DNA of 64,000 bases, taken from Desulforamulus ruminis DSM 2154. Its GTDB lineage: Bacteria; Bacillota; Desulfotomaculia; Desulfotomaculales; Desulfotomaculaceae. The position numbers and the translations under genes were made by a program. The stretch lies in the NCBI RefSeq assembly GCF_000215085.1, contig NC_015589.1, positions 2,554,120 through 2,618,119 on the forward strand, read 5' to 3'. The notes beneath the pieces were generated by a model. The model searched no databases and was not told where the DNA came from. It saw only the letters and a list, made by a program, of their open reading frames with translations. Of the stretch, positions 1 to 8,817 are shown in pieces. Within the stretch, counting starts at the first letter, position 1, and every line of letters starts with the position of its first letter.

Positions 1-766
1 GCTTGATCTTCGGCAGGTCGTCGGTGGCAATATAGACTTTAATCCACATATCGCTTAAGTCCGTCACTGTGGCCACCGAGGCACCCATCTGCAGAAATTC
101 CCCCGGCTCACGGTTCTTGCTTAAAACCGTTCCGTTAATGGGAGAAAAAATTTTGGTATCTTCCAGCATGGCTTCCGAAGCTTTCAACACTGCCCCGGAG
201 CGCTCAAGTTCCGCTTCCGCGGCTTTGACAGCCTGAGGACGATTTCCCTCCTCCAGCAGGCTTAACTTGGCCTGGGCGGAATCCAACTGGTTCTGTTTTA
301 CCTCCAGATCAGTGGCCATTTTTTCATACTCAGCCTCGGGTAAAGCCCCTTCTTGAAAAAGTTCCCGGTATCTCTCAAAATCAGAAACCGCCTTTTCATA
401 ATTGGCCTGGGCAATGTTCACATTAGCAGCAGCTTCTTTTATTTCCTGGGCTCTGGCACCGGAGGAAAGGTCCTCAAGCTGGGCCTGAGCCTTTAAAACC
501 CCAAGGGCGTCCCGTTCTTTTTGAGCCACCAGATCATTCCGTACAATCAAACCCACCAGTTGTCCCTTTTTTACTGCATCCCCCGAAGTGATGGTCAAAT
601 TCTCCAGTGTGCCGGAAACCTTGGCGCTCAGCTCCACTTTGGTGGCTTCAATGGTTCCCGTAGCCGTCAGCTTGTCTTCCCCGGGATCCCTATACCTTGT
701 ATAGCCCCAGTAAGAAGCGCCGGCCAACAGGCCAATCAACAAAATGCCGATTATCCTCCTGTTCAT
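1..766 (-). CDS. HlyD-family membrane fusion (adaptor) protein, C-terminus cut by window edge
   Basis: The reverse strand has an ATG at 766 preceded by a GGGGGAG ribosome-binding site, and the frame stays open to base 1, so about 255 N-terminal codons are present. The protein starts with a short basic stretch and one hydrophobic anchor (about residues 4-17). A lipoyl-type half-motif follows (GTIEATKVELSAKVSGTL), then a long Ala/Gln/Glu-rich coiled-coil hairpin and the return lipoyl half near the window edge. This is the plan of periplasmic adaptor subunits of ABC or RND exporters. It probably heads an export operon continuing left of the window (inference). Confidence 0.85.
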   Translation of the reverse strand, partial: MNRRIIGILLIGLLAGASYWGYTRYRDPGEDKLTATGTIEATKVELSAKVSGTLENLTITSGDAVKKGQLVGLIVRNDLVAQKERDALGVLKAQAQLEDLSSGARAQEIKEAAANVNIAQANYEKAVSDFERYRELFQEGALPEAEYEKMATDLEVKQNQLDSAQAKLSLLEEGNRPQAVKAAEAELERSGAVLKASEAMLEDTKIFSPINGTVLSKNREPGEFLQMGASVATVTDLSDMWIKVYIATDDLPKIK

Positions 767-981
767 AAACACTCCCCCAGTAATTAAATCAGTACATTTT
801 TATGAGGTAAACTAAATATAACAATATCGTTTACCTTGTATCTTGATCTTATCATTTTGAAGATTCACTGGCAACAGATATTTGTTATAATTAAAAAAGG
901 TAAATAAAAAGAAAATTAATTTTCAAAATTGAAAAAATAAATTCTATTTATAAATAATTACGGTGGAAATGGGGTTAAACC

Positions 982-2694
982 ATGGGTTTAATTTATACCG
1001 GGGCCAAATGCCGGGACTGCTACCGCTGCGTTAGGATTTGCAATCTTAAGGCCATTCGCATCAATTCCAGTGATAAAGGGAAGCTTCACGCTCAAGTCAT
1101 GGATGAACTCTGCGTCCATTGCGGGCAGTGCATTTTAGCCTGTCCTCAGGAGGCAAAAAAACCGGTATCCGATCTCAAGCAGGTAAAAAAATTGCTTGCG
1201 GAAGGAAAACCGGTTACAGCCATGGTCGCCGCTTCCTTTGTGAGCGCCCTTCCCTTAAAGGACCCCCGTATCTTACCCGCTTTGTTAAAAGAACTCGGGT
1301 TCGCCAAGGTGCAGGAAACCTCCACCGGAGCCGGCCTGGTGACCGAGAAATACCTTGCCTTGGGGTTTCGTAAACCCATGCTAGTCAGTTATTGCCCTGT
1401 GATTGTCAATTTAATTGAACTCCACTATCCGGAATTAATACCCTTGCTGGCGCCCATTGTCTCCCCTATGATTGCCCACGGTCTGGTGATAAAATCCCAT
1501 GATCCGGAGGCTACGGTGGTCTATATCGGTCCCTGTGCAGCCAAAAGGGACGAAGCCCGGCTCCTTGACCAGCAGAACGTGGTGGATTACTTCCTTGGTT
1601 TTAATGAACTCTGGGAAATGGTTGAAGAGAAGAAAATCGCGGTTGACCGGTTGTCTACTTCGGATTTTGATGACTTCTCCCCCTGCCAAGGCAGGATTTA
1701 TCCGGTAGAGGGAGGAATGGTTTGGACTGTGGCCCAAGAACTCCGGGAAGCGGGAGAAAGCTTTATTACCATGTCCGGTTTGGACTCTTGCCTTGAATTT
1801 ATCCAACATCTTTCTAAAAATGAAATTACCAATCCGCCAAAATTAATGGAGCTATGGGCCTGTAAAGGCGGCTGTGTCAACGGCCCGCTCTCCCTTTGCC
1901 GCGAGGAAAGCCTTTTTATGCGCCAGCGCAGGCTGCTTGAATACTATAGTGCTTATGGCGCTGAGTGCAATGAGCCAAAGCCCCTCAACCTGAATTTAAG
2001 CCGTAGTTTTAAAAACCGGAAAATTAACCTTCCTCTTCCCACGGAAGAAGAAATTAAAGCCATCTTAGCCAAAACAGGCAAAGTGACTCCGGCCCAGGAG
2101 TTCAACTGCGGCAACTGCGGCTACAACTCCTGCCGGGATAAGGCTGTGGCCGTATTCCAGGGGAAGGCGGAGTTAGAAATGTGCATCCCTTATATGCGTA
2201 AGCGGGCGGAATCAGTTTCCAATCTGGTTATGGCGGCCATGCCCAACGGAATTATTGTTATCAACAAAAACCTTGATATTATAGAGATCAACCCGGCAGC
2301 GGAAAAACTGTTTAACTGTTCCGCTTCTTCGGTGGTAGGCCAAAGAATTTTAGCCGTCCTGCCGGCCAGCAATTTTTTAAAAGTGATTCAAAGCGGTGAA
2401 ATGCTGAACCTCACCGGCAGTTATCCGGAACTGGGCATTGTTACCAAAGAAATTATTTTTCCTGTTAAAAAAACCGATGTGGTGGTAGGAATTTTTATTG
2501 ATGTCACGGTAGATAAACGACAGCAGGAGCAGTATGATTTAATTAAAAGCCAGACCATCCAACAAGCCCAGGAAGTGATAGAAAAACAAATGATGGTGGC
2601 CCAGGAAATTGCCGGTCTACTGGGTGAAGCCACGGCAGAAACAAAGGTTCAACTCAGCAAGCTGATTAAGCTGATGCGTCAGGAAACCTCTTAA
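982..2694 (+). CDS. Sensory-type [FeFe]-hydrogenase with 2x[4Fe-4S], extra Fe-S domain and PAS
   Basis: This 570-residue protein has two ferredoxin clusters (Cys 10/13/16/20 and 44/47/50/54). A hydrogenase H-cluster domain (about 75-335) keeps all four H-cluster cysteines: 138 in VSYCP, 185 in GPCAAK, and 294/298 in ACKGGC. A further Fe-S domain (Cys 376, 379, 384, 401), a PAS domain (about 411-510) and a helical tail follow. The proton-relay Cys of the catalytic TSCCP motif is Tyr137 here. Together with the PAS domain and the SpoIIE-type phosphatase 23 bp downstream, this fits the group C (sensory, phosphatase-linked C3) hydrogenases, which are thought to sense H2 or redox state rather than turn over H2. 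Catalytic activity is uncertain. Confidence 0.88.
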   Translation: MGLIYTGAKCRDCYRCVRICNLKAIRINSSDKGKLHAQVMDELCVHCGQCILACPQEAKKPVSDLKQVKKLLAEGKPVTAMVAASFVSALPLKDPRILPALLKELGFAKVQETSTGAGLVTEKYLALGFRKPMLVSYCPVIVNLIELHYPELIPLLAPIVSPMIAHGLVIKSHDPEATVVYIGPCAAKRDEARLLDQQNVVDYFLGFNELWEMVEEKKIAVDRLSTSDFDDFSPCQGRIYPVEGGMVWTVAQELREAGESFITMSGLDSCLEFIQHLSKNEITNPPKLMELWACKGGCVNGPLSLCREESLFMRQRRLLEYYSAYGAECNEPKPLNLNLSRSFKNRKINLPLPTEEEIKAILAKTGKVTPAQEFNCGNCGYNSCRDKAVAVFQGKAELEMCIPYMRKRAESVSNLVMAAMPNGIIVINKNLDIIEINPAAEKLFNCSASSVVGQRILAVLPASNFLKVIQSGEMLNLTGSYPELGIVTKEIIFPVKKTDVVVGIFIDVTVDKRQQEQYDLIKSQTIQQAQEVIEKQMMVAQEIAGLLGEATAETKVQLSKLIKLMRQETS

Positions 2695-2717
2695 CCCCGC
2701 ATAAAGGAGTTCCGCTT

Positions 2718-3869
2718 ATGAAAATCTGTCTGGATATTGGAGTGGCTCAACTTAAAAAGCATGGCGAAGAACTTTGCGGTGACAGTGTGGAAGTGGTCCG
2801 CCTGGACGACTGTCATTTGGTGGTGGTCTCCGACGGTCTGGGAAGCGGCGTAAAAGCCAATATCCTTTCCCGCCTTACCACCAAAACGGCTGCAACCATG
2901 TTGAGGCTGGGTGGTCATATCCATGAGGTTATTGATACGGTAGCCAAAACCCTGCCCATGGATAAGCAAATTAATGCGGCCTACAGTACCTTTTCCATCT
3001 TAAAAGTGAGTTTGGACGGCAAAGTTTATCTGGTGGAATATGATAACCCGGGGGTTTTTATCGGCAACCGGAGTACCCTTTTCTCCCCCCGGCGGCTGGA
3101 AAAGGTAGTGGAGAATAAAAAAGTCAAGGAATATGAATTTGAAGTGGATGACCAGGATTGGCTGGTTTTAACTTCCGATGGGGTTTTAAATGCCGGAACC
3201 GGCGGACATATGAACACCCAATGGGATTGGAAAAGAATCGGCAGCTTTATCGAGAATTCCTTTGAAGTGAATAAATCCGCCTCGGATTGGGCGGAAGAAA
3301 TTACCGGGTTATGTAATGGCCTTTACGGGGAAAAGCCCGGGGATGATGTCACCGTTGTGGTGGTTAAGGTCCGCCGTCCTGTGCATATGACGCTAATGAT
3401 TGGTCCCCCCGGCAGCAAAGAAAAGGACCGCTTCGCTGTTAGAAAACTGATGGACTCCCCAGGACTCAAAGTCGTTTGCGGAGGAACCACCGGTGAAATT
3501 GTAGGCCGGGTACTGGGACGAAAAGTATTTATTGACCTTTCTTCCATCTCCGATGAAGTTCCTCCCGTGGGGATGCTGCCTGGCATTGACCTGGTGACGG
3601 AAGGCGCCGTGACTTTGGTTCAAACCCTGGAACATCTAAAAAGCAATACTCCCCTGAAAAACCTCCGGACCCAAAAGGATGGTGCCAGCCGCCTGGCTTT
3701 TCTTTTAAAAAAAGCGGATACCTTTCATATAATGATCGGAACCGCTTCCAACGCAGCTATGGATTGTGACGAGGTTCCAGCCATTTACGCTTATAAACAT
3801 CACATCATCCGGGATTTGATCAACCTCCTGCGCACCATGGGGAAGGAAGTTACCGAAGAACAGCTTTAA
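2718..3869 (+). CDS. SpoIIE/PP2C-type serine phosphatase, output partner of the hydrogenase
   Basis: The 383-residue protein has an N-terminal PP2C/SpoIIE fold with metal-binding acids in VVSDGLGSG (Asp39), LTSDGVLN (Asp154) and PGDDVTVVVVKV (Asp209/210). A C-terminal domain of about 160 residues, which I do not recognise, follows. It sits 23 bp after the hydrogenase gene with an AAAGGAG ribosome-binding site, so co-transcription is likely. In the known C3 hydrogenase arrangement the phosphatase probably acts on an anti-sigma-antagonist type target to pass on the hydrogenase signal. No such target gene is visible here, so the substrate is unknown. Confidence 0.88.
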   Translation: MKICLDIGVAQLKKHGEELCGDSVEVVRLDDCHLVVVSDGLGSGVKANILSRLTTKTAATMLRLGGHIHEVIDTVAKTLPMDKQINAAYSTFSILKVSLDGKVYLVEYDNPGVFIGNRSTLFSPRRLEKVVENKKVKEYEFEVDDQDWLVLTSDGVLNAGTGGHMNTQWDWKRIGSFIENSFEVNKSASDWAEEITGLCNGLYGEKPGDDVTVVVVKVRRPVHMTLMIGPPGSKEKDRFAVRKLMDSPGLKVVCGGTTGEIVGRVLGRKVFIDLSSISDEVPPVGMLPGIDLVTEGAVTLVQTLEHLKSNTPLKNLRTQKDGASRLAFLLKKADTFHIMIGTASNAAMDCDEVPAIYAYKHHIIRDLINLLRTMGKEVTEEQL

Positions 3870-3915
3870 ATTATCCAAGGCAAAACCTGGTGCAGCAGGA
3901 ATCGCTCCGGGTTTC

Positions 3916-4305
3916 TCACCCGTGAATAAGACTGGGCAGGCATTTGGTACAGACCCACCGGGTTTCGCCCTTATGCTTGCAACGAATCAAAAAACCATCG
4001 TTTTCCGACCGTCCACAGTGGGAGCAGCAAGCGGCAATTAAATCTTCCTGAACCTCTTTTGCCGGGACTTCTTCCTTAACAACACTAGCCGGTTCCCTTT
4101 TTCCCACAGCCGCCAATTCTTCCGCAATTTCATCAAAATTCATTTGAAAGCCGGGGCAATGCTTAGGGCAAGCTTCATTGGGGGTGCATACATGCCCTTC
4201 CCCCGCTGCCGGAAGTTCCAAGCCTTTCGCCCTAAATCCCACACACTGTCCGCAACTGTCCATCAATTCCCTGCGCCATTTCATCCAGTTATCCTTTACA
4301 GACAT
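3916..4305 (-). CDS. Cys-rich putative metal-binding protein, function unknown
   Basis: A 129-residue soluble protein preceded by GGGGAGG and an ATG at 4305. The N-terminal half has CGQC and further Cys (CTPNEACPKHC). The C-terminal half has a zinc-ribbon-like pattern (CCSHCGR, then a Cys, then CTKC). The middle is acidic and Glu/Val rich, like a linker. It converges with the hydrogenase/phosphatase pair. I do not recognise a named family. Zinc or Fe-S binding is inferred from Cys spacing only. Confidence 0.75.
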   Translation of the reverse strand: MSVKDNWMKWRRELMDSCGQCVGFRAKGLELPAAGEGHVCTPNEACPKHCPGFQMNFDEIAEELAAVGKREPASVVKEEVPAKEVQEDLIAACCSHCGRSENDGFLIRCKHKGETRWVCTKCLPSLIHG

Positions 4306-4451
4306 ACAATCCGCCTCCCCTCTTTTCTATAGATAAAGCATACAAAAATTTACCTGAATTAGGTATGCTGCCCATCACCAGGCTCCAGTGATAATGATCA
4401 CAGTGAATACTAATTTTATTAAGAAGTTCCACGCATCTTATTGAAAATTCC

Positions 4452-4481
4452 TTGCCTTTTTAACATTCGACATGCTATAAT
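4452..4481 (+). promoter_or_regulatory. Sigma-A-like promoter for tRNA-Leu
   Basis: TTGCCT (4452-4457) and TATAAT (4476-4481) are separated by 18 bp. The tRNA begins 20 bp after the -10 box. Confidence 0.65.
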
Positions 4482-4501
4482 AACACTTGCGATTATGACA
4501 T

Positions 4502-4586
4502 GTCGAAGTGGCGGAATCGGCAGACGCGCACGTTTGAGGGGCGTGTGGGTAACACCGTGAGGGTTCAAGTCCCTCCTTCGACACCA
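4502..4586 (+). tRNA. tRNA-Leu (anticodon GAG)
   Basis: The acceptor arms GTCGAAG (4502-4508) and CTTCGAC (4576-4582) pair, and the CCA end is encoded (4584-4586). The anticodon loop TTGAGGG sits in a CACGT/GCGTG stem and gives GAG. A type II variable arm (TGGGTAACACC) and the T-loop GGTTCAAGTCC are present. The total of 85 nt suits tRNA-Leu. The integrase remnant just downstream suggests that this tRNA was an integration site. Confidence 0.95.
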
Positions 4587-4755
4587 AAATGCTTATAAAT
4601 CAAGGGCTTGCGGCTTTTTACCCGCAGGTCCTTTTTGCTGTCTTCGGGACCTGTTTTGGTCGTATTTTGGTCCAGTCGTACGCGCGCGTACATTTTGCGA
4701 CGTGACGCGTAGGGGGGGTCATCCGCGCACATCACGATTTTTGGAGGTGTCCCCA
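4587..4755. other. tRNA-distal non-coding stretch with inverted repeats (possible attachment-site flank)
   Basis: CAGGTCC (4625-4631) pairs with GGACCTG (4647-4653) and is followed by TTTTGG, so it may terminate the tRNA transcript. The perfect 14-bp palindrome GTACGCGCGCGTAC lies at 4678-4691. The stretch lies between the tRNA 3' end and an integrase remnant, the usual place of an att site and arm sites. I could not find a second copy of the tRNA 3' end in the window. Confidence 0.4.
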
Positions 4756-5194
4756 ATGTCGAACCGAAGAAGCAATTATTTGGAGCCCTTGACCGCCAAC
4801 AACGTAACCCAAATGGTGCAGGAATCCATTCCCACTTTTGAGGAGGCGGAAAAACTTTTTTATGCCAACGAAAAGGCCAAGAACCGGAGCAAGCCGTACC
4901 ATTGCCTGGCACCGGGAAAATATGCACGCCTTTAAAAAGGCTATGGGTGAACAACAGATCCCCCTGGACTTAGCCGCCATCACCTACCGAACCATCCGCA
5001 ATCATCTGGTGCTTTACGCCATTGAACAATGGAACAATAAACCCCGCACCATTTTGCATATCCGGACGGATGTCATTCCCATAGCTTTTAAACTTGATCC
5101 GGTTTCCTTCATTCTCTCGCCAAATCTCCCCGCGCTGTGGGAGGCCCGTTCCAAACGGTCAAAGCCCATCCGGGAGGCAATCTGCTTGCTGTAA
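4756..5194 (+). pseudogene. Tyrosine-recombinase (phage/ICE integrase) N-terminal remnant, frameshifted
   Basis: An ATG at 4756 has GGAGGT upstream. The first frame reads an N-terminal integrase-like stretch (VQESIPTFEEAEKLFYANEK) up to about 4890. The homologous continuation (TIAWHRENMHAFKKAMGEQ, then TYRTIRNHLVLYAIEQWNN) is in the next frame, as if one C had been inserted in AAGCCGTACC. The pattern resembles the SAM-like core-binding domain of tyrosine recombinases. The catalytic domain (R-H-R-Y) is absent and the sequence after about 5060 is no longer convincing. The position next to a tRNA supports the reading. Family assignment is by pattern only. Confidence 0.55.
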
Positions 5195-5366
5195 TTCGCT
5201 CTAAAACTTTTCCTCAATGTAAATCAGGTAAAAATTTGTAAGCCCATAATAGTAATATAATAAATGCCATACTAAACCGTGTAGGATCTTCTTTGTCTGA
5301 ATAAACGGATTTAATATGCACATAATAATCATATTCACTAGATAGTCTATAATTGGAGGGTTCGTT

Positions 5367-6200
5367 TTGGGTAATAAGATAATTGAAGGATTATCGGCAA
5401 TAACTACCTCTTTGAAGGAAGTTACTCCGGATATACAGGTATTGCAATTTACCATAGTTAACGCTTTTTTAATTGGAACGCCTGGTCATTCTGTTAATGA
5501 TTGGGTTCTTGTAGACACGGGACTGGAAAATTCCGCTGATTTTATTTTAAAATCTGCAGAAAAACGCTTCGGTCAAGGCAGCCGTCCCAAAGCAATCGTT
5601 CTTACGCACGGACACTTCGATCACGTCGGGTCAGTGTTGAAACTTTCCAGTGAGTGGGACGTTTCGGTCTACGCCCATGAATTGGAAATACCATATATAA
5701 CTGGCAACAAGGATTATCCCCTGGCCGACCCCACAGTAAGTAACGGACTAGTAGCAAAAATGTCACCGACTTTTCCGCACACAAGCATCAACTTGGGTTT
5801 TCGTGCAGTTGCATTACCGACGGACGGGACTATACCGGGTATGCCTGGGTGGAAATGGATACATACGCCCGGTCACACTGAAGGACACGTGTCACTGTTC
5901 CGTGAAAAGGATCGTGTTCTTCTTCCAGCTGATGCCTTCACTACAGTAAAACAGGAATCGCTAATGTCTGTGCTGACTCAAAATGAGCAGATAAGTGGTC
6001 CTCCTTCATACCTCACTACCGATTGGAAGAAAGCGGAATCTTCCGTCAAACGTCTCATGGATTTGCAACCCTCATTGGTTATCCCAAGCCACGGGCAACC
6101 AATGAAAGGTGAGGACCTGAAACGCCATTTACATATACTGGTACGCAACTTTGATGAAATTGCCGTTCCAGAGCAAGGCCGGTTTCTTGATAGACAGTAA
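5367..6200 (+). CDS. Metallo-beta-lactamase-fold hydrolase
   Basis: This 277-residue protein uses a TTG start 6 bp after GGAGGG. It has the MBL metal motif THGHFDH (His81, His83, Asp85, His86), His170 in TPGHTEGH, Asp189 in LLPADA and His242 in PSHGQP, so a full dinuclear zinc or iron site. The closest general class is the broad glyoxalase II/lactonase-like group. The substrate cannot be told. It stands alone between degraded sequences in the tRNA-proximal island and appears intact. Confidence 0.85.
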   Translation: MGNKIIEGLSAITTSLKEVTPDIQVLQFTIVNAFLIGTPGHSVNDWVLVDTGLENSADFILKSAEKRFGQGSRPKAIVLTHGHFDHVGSVLKLSSEWDVSVYAHELEIPYITGNKDYPLADPTVSNGLVAKMSPTFPHTSINLGFRAVALPTDGTIPGMPGWKWIHTPGHTEGHVSLFREKDRVLLPADAFTTVKQESLMSVLTQNEQISGPPSYLTTDWKKAESSVKRLMDLQPSLVIPSHGQPMKGEDLKRHLHILVRNFDEIAVPEQGRFLDRQ

Positions 6201-6246
6201 TTACATGCCATGTAATGAACCTATCTGTGTCCTTTTTGCTGTTTCA

Positions 6247-6430
6247 CTAACCCCAGTGCCCGTTACACTTTAATATCTCGATTACTTGGTCTGCGTAAGG
6301 CTCATCTGTATTTATAACTAGATAGGTGTTATTTTGTGTTTTCCCGTTATCATTCAAGAAAAGAATTGTTTATTGTCTGTATCTTAATAACTGTAAATTT
6401 ATTGAAATTACTACCATCTATATTTGCCAT
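6247..6430 (-). pseudogene. Small gene (about 60 codons) broken by one frameshift, unknown family
   Basis: On the reverse strand an ATG at 6430 follows GGAGGAAG. The frame reads MANIDGSNFNKFTVIKIQT, and after about 26 codons a one-base shift is needed to go on into TYLVINTDEPYADQVIEIL and a TAG at 6247-6249. The total length (184 nt) is one base over a multiple of three. I do not recognise the product. Confidence 0.4.
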
Positions 6431-6564
6431 CCAACTTCCTCCTTCACTTTTTGACTGGAATGTTCACTTAGTTCTGCTTTTACCATAAAAAGTTCTCGAA
6501 TATTATCATAAATACTTTGGTTTATGGAAGAATAGCCTTGATACTAATTTTAGGAGGTAAAAAA

Positions 6565-6783
6565 TTGAGACAACTTACACCATCAGAAATCTTATCACTA
6601 AGAGAAATGCTCCAGATGGAAAGTAACGCAATGGCAAAAGGTAAAGCTACTCTCCCTTTGATTACTGACAATGACTTAAGAAGAACTGCTGAAAGCAGTA
6701 TTGAAGCTATGGATGCAAGAGTAAAAGGTCTTCAGCAATTTATTGCTGAAAATAACATTCTTCGTACAGAGGGGGTACAATAA
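6565..6783 (+). CDS. Small CotF-like spore coat protein (first of a pair)
   Basis: 72 residues from a TTG at 6565, chosen because TAGGAGG lies 6-8 bp upstream. An earlier in-frame ATG (6517) has no ribosome-binding site. The product is all-helical (LTPSEILSLREMLQMESNAM). Its stop is followed at once by the next coat-like gene, the usual tandem arrangement of short CotF-type proteins in spore formers. It probably acts in the spore coat. Function is inferred from the neighbour and the helical pattern. Confidence 0.65.
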   Translation: MRQLTPSEILSLREMLQMESNAMAKGKATLPLITDNDLRRTAESSIEAMDARVKGLQQFIAENNILRTEGVQ

Positions 6784-6784
6784 T

Positions 6785-7096
6785 ATGCCTTCATTATTTA
6801 GTGGAATTATGGGCGGTAGCGGCGACGGACCATCCATATCTAATGAGATTATTGCAAATGATATGCTTGCTGGAGCCAAAGCAGCAGCCCAAGGGTATCT
6901 CAATGCAGCCCTTGAATCTTCTACCCCTGAGTTAAAAAACCTATTTAGCAGTAATGTTACCCAAGTGTTACAAGGACAACAAACTGTAAGTGAGTTAGCT
7001 CTAAGGAAGAACTGGTACAGCCCATATAAACCAGAAGAAGAGCAGCTTAAGGAAACTTTTCAATTCTCTCAAAATTTCACGGAAAATCATGCTTAA
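6785..7096 (+). CDS. CotF-family spore coat protein
   Basis: 103 residues from the ATG at 6785, with GAGGGGG about 9 bp upstream inside the end of the preceding gene. The helical core (SNEIIANDMLAGAKAAAQGY, then TPELKNLFSSNVTQVLQG) and the aromatic WYSPY tail match coat-F (ferritin-like helical) proteins. One base separates it from the preceding stop, so the two are translationally coupled. It is likely made in the mother cell and put in the coat. Its promoter was not identified. Confidence 0.75.
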   Translation: MPSLFSGIMGGSGDGPSISNEIIANDMLAGAKAAAQGYLNAALESSTPELKNLFSSNVTQVLQGQQTVSELALRKNWYSPYKPEEEQLKETFQFSQNFTENHA

Positions 7097-7113
7097 ATAC
7101 ATGACCTAACGGT

Positions 7114-7260
7114 TTATCCGTTGGGTCTTAACTTATATACTAGTGCACATTTCACTATAATGTAACCAGCTTTATCATCGGCCATGGTTTCTCAATCAGT
7201 TCCTGTATATCCTATATTTAGCTTAAGATCTGAACAGCACTCAGTACATTTAATTTTCAT
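7114..7260 (-). pseudogene. Small CxxC protein gene with an internal TGA
   Basis: The reverse strand has AAAGGAAAATAA before an ATG at 7260. It reads MKIKCTECCSDLKLNIGYTG, then TGA (7192-7194) at codon 23, then continues in frame (ETMADDKAGYIIVKCALVY) to TAA at 7114-7116. The 49-codon total stays in frame. A TGG to TGA change is the simplest cause. The CTEC and KCA pattern suggests a former small zinc-ribbon protein. Confidence 0.4.
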
Positions 7261-7665
7261 TTATTTTCCTTTCCTGAAAATAATGCTGAATTATTCTTTA
7301 AACCTGACCTTCAAATAAACATTCTTAGGTGCGGTCCATGGGATAATACCATTCTTCTTTTCATGCTTTATCTCCATATTCAATGTCTTGATCTAGTTAA
7401 CGGTAAAGAAGCAGACAAAAGTCCTCCTTGTGGGTTAAGTTATACTCAACATCCAGATTTAATACCGTCAGTCTATCTCCTCTGCACAACCACGACACAT
7501 TTGGAAATAATCACCTGTTTCCTGATGACATAAAATACATATACAAAATACACCCCTTCACTATTTATTTTTCATCTCTCACCAGATTAGGGTTATTAAC
7601 ACCCAGGATGTAATCTCAGCATTACAGCAGTAATACTACTTGCATTCCTCCGCTTCTTCCCTCAC
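7261..7665. other. Non-coding, eroded stretch
   Basis: No gene with both a start and a ribosome-binding site is visible. A short reverse-strand open segment near 7290-7375 (MEIKHEKKNGIIPW) looks like a fragment. Base composition is AT-rich, as elsewhere in the island. Confidence 0.4.
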
Positions 7666-7669
7666 TATC

Positions 7670-7702
7670 AATAAAAAAGTCCTGCCTTTTTATGGACGGA
7701 AA
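7670..7702 (-). terminator. Terminator left from the dead HU copy
   Basis: On the reverse strand GTCC-ATAAAAAGGCA-GGAC is followed by TTTTTTATT. It is the counterpart of the terminator at 10413-10445 behind the intact HU gene. Confidence 0.6.
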
Positions 7703-7707
7703 AAAAA

Positions 7708-7920
7708 GATTTTCTATATAGAGAGTTGGCTACAGCCTCCTTTAATGTTTTACCGACCTTAAAAACCCGAACCCGGCTGGCGAGAATGAGAATTGTCTCG
7801 CCGGTTTGGGGATTCCGGCCCTCCCGGGCCTCAATTAAATCTTGTCTCCCTTGGCCCGTGCTTCCTCAACGCTGATCAACACCGCTGATACAGATTTATC
7901 CGCATCCTTCCGGGTTAAGT
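7708..7920 (-). pseudogene. Truncated, internally deleted second copy of the HU gene
   Basis: Base-by-base reading shows close similarity to the intact HU gene at 10464-10748. Shared runs include TTTGGGGATTCCGGCCCTC and AATCTTGTCTCCCTTGGCC. About 35 bp encoding the conserved middle of HU is deleted, the first dozen codons are missing and the C-terminal codons are altered. It cannot make HU. It is evidence of a duplication of HU with its terminator inside the island. Confidence 0.8.
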
Positions 7921-8004
7921 AGTTAATAAAAAAACCCTAATCAGTAACAACAAAACAAACAAAAGAATATTTTATAAGAATAATTTTCCATAGGAGGAAA
8001 TTTA

Positions 8005-8817
8005 ATGAATAATAATGCTTTGGAAAGTCAAATAATATTTGAACAACGGTTTTGGTTACAGATTATGGGTGATCATTCAAGGTTTATTTTTAATGCCCTT
8101 TCTCCCAGTGAAGTCCAAACAATCCGCATAGCTCAAAATTTTATTAATATTTTTGATCAGCTTTTAGCCCAGGCGCGCCAACCACTTACTGGCGCACAGT
8201 TAAATGCTTTAAACCAACAGGCTTATAATCAAACTAAAGAACTAAGAAACTTCAAACTCAGCCTTATTCGGCGTCATCTCGTGGAGGAAATTCAGATTCA
8301 TCTTACTCCAACATTTATAAATCATATGGTAAACGAACTAGACAATTATCTACAAATATTAGAATGTATAATGGAAAATAAGCAACCTCCTGCGTTTAGT
8401 CCGGTTCATTTACATCTTCTCTGGCTACTGGATGCAAAGGGGCACGCATTCTACCTGTCCAGCAGTTTAGATGAAGTGGAACAAATACTTATAAAAAGAA
8501 GCACCGGCTTCAGTAAAGTATTTGAAAAACTTTACGAAAAGTCTGTTGAGATAGCCGGTTATCTCCGTACGGGATTAGACCAGTTCCCAGCCTTATCGCG
8601 CTTAAATTTGGAAGCAGAGTGCGAAATCAATTTATTTTCTAATTTCCTTCAAGAATTACAACATTTAATTCTTACGAATCAGGCATTATCAACATTGGTT
8701 CCTCTCGTCACAGATCACATGCTAAGAGAAGAATGTTACTATCTTACAAAACTTGCGTTAGTTTCTGAAATTAGTAGTCCTAATTGTGATCCTACTAAAC
8801 CACGCATTCAAAATTAA
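8005..8817 (+). CDS. DUF2935-type helical metal-binding protein
   Basis: 270 residues from an ATG with AGGAGG 7 bp upstream. Two similar all-helical halves are visible: FEQRFWLQIMGDHSRFIF and TKELRNFKLSLIRRHLVEE in the first, then LHLLWLLDAKGHAFYLSSSL and DHMLREECYYL in the second. The recurring E-x-H-x-F patterns resemble the ferritin-like four-helix DUF2935 repeat common in Firmicutes. Iron or manganese binding is suggested by those residues. The cellular role is unknown. It is one of the few intact genes in this decayed region. Confidence 0.75.
   Translation: MNNNALESQIIFEQRFWLQIMGDHSRFIFNALSPSEVQTIRIAQNFINIFDQLLAQARQPLTGAQLNALNQQAYNQTKELRNFKLSLIRRHLVEEIQIHLTPTFINHMVNELDNYLQILECIMENKQPPAFSPVHLHLLWLLDAKGHAFYLSSSLDEVEQILIKRSTGFSKVFEKLYEKSVEIAGYLRTGLDQFPALSRLNLEAECEINLFSNFLQELQHLILTNQALSTLVPLVTDHMLREECYYLTKLALVSEISSPNCDPTKPRIQN

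Noticed and set aside
4320-4450. TGATAATGATCA-like stretch as a Fur box
   Set aside because: Match to the Fur consensus is poor and neither neighbour has an iron-related role.
7114-7260. A second in-frame TGA as a possible selenocysteine codon
   Set aside because: The TGA falls at a place with no catalytic-Cys context and is best explained as TGG to TGA in a decaying small gene.
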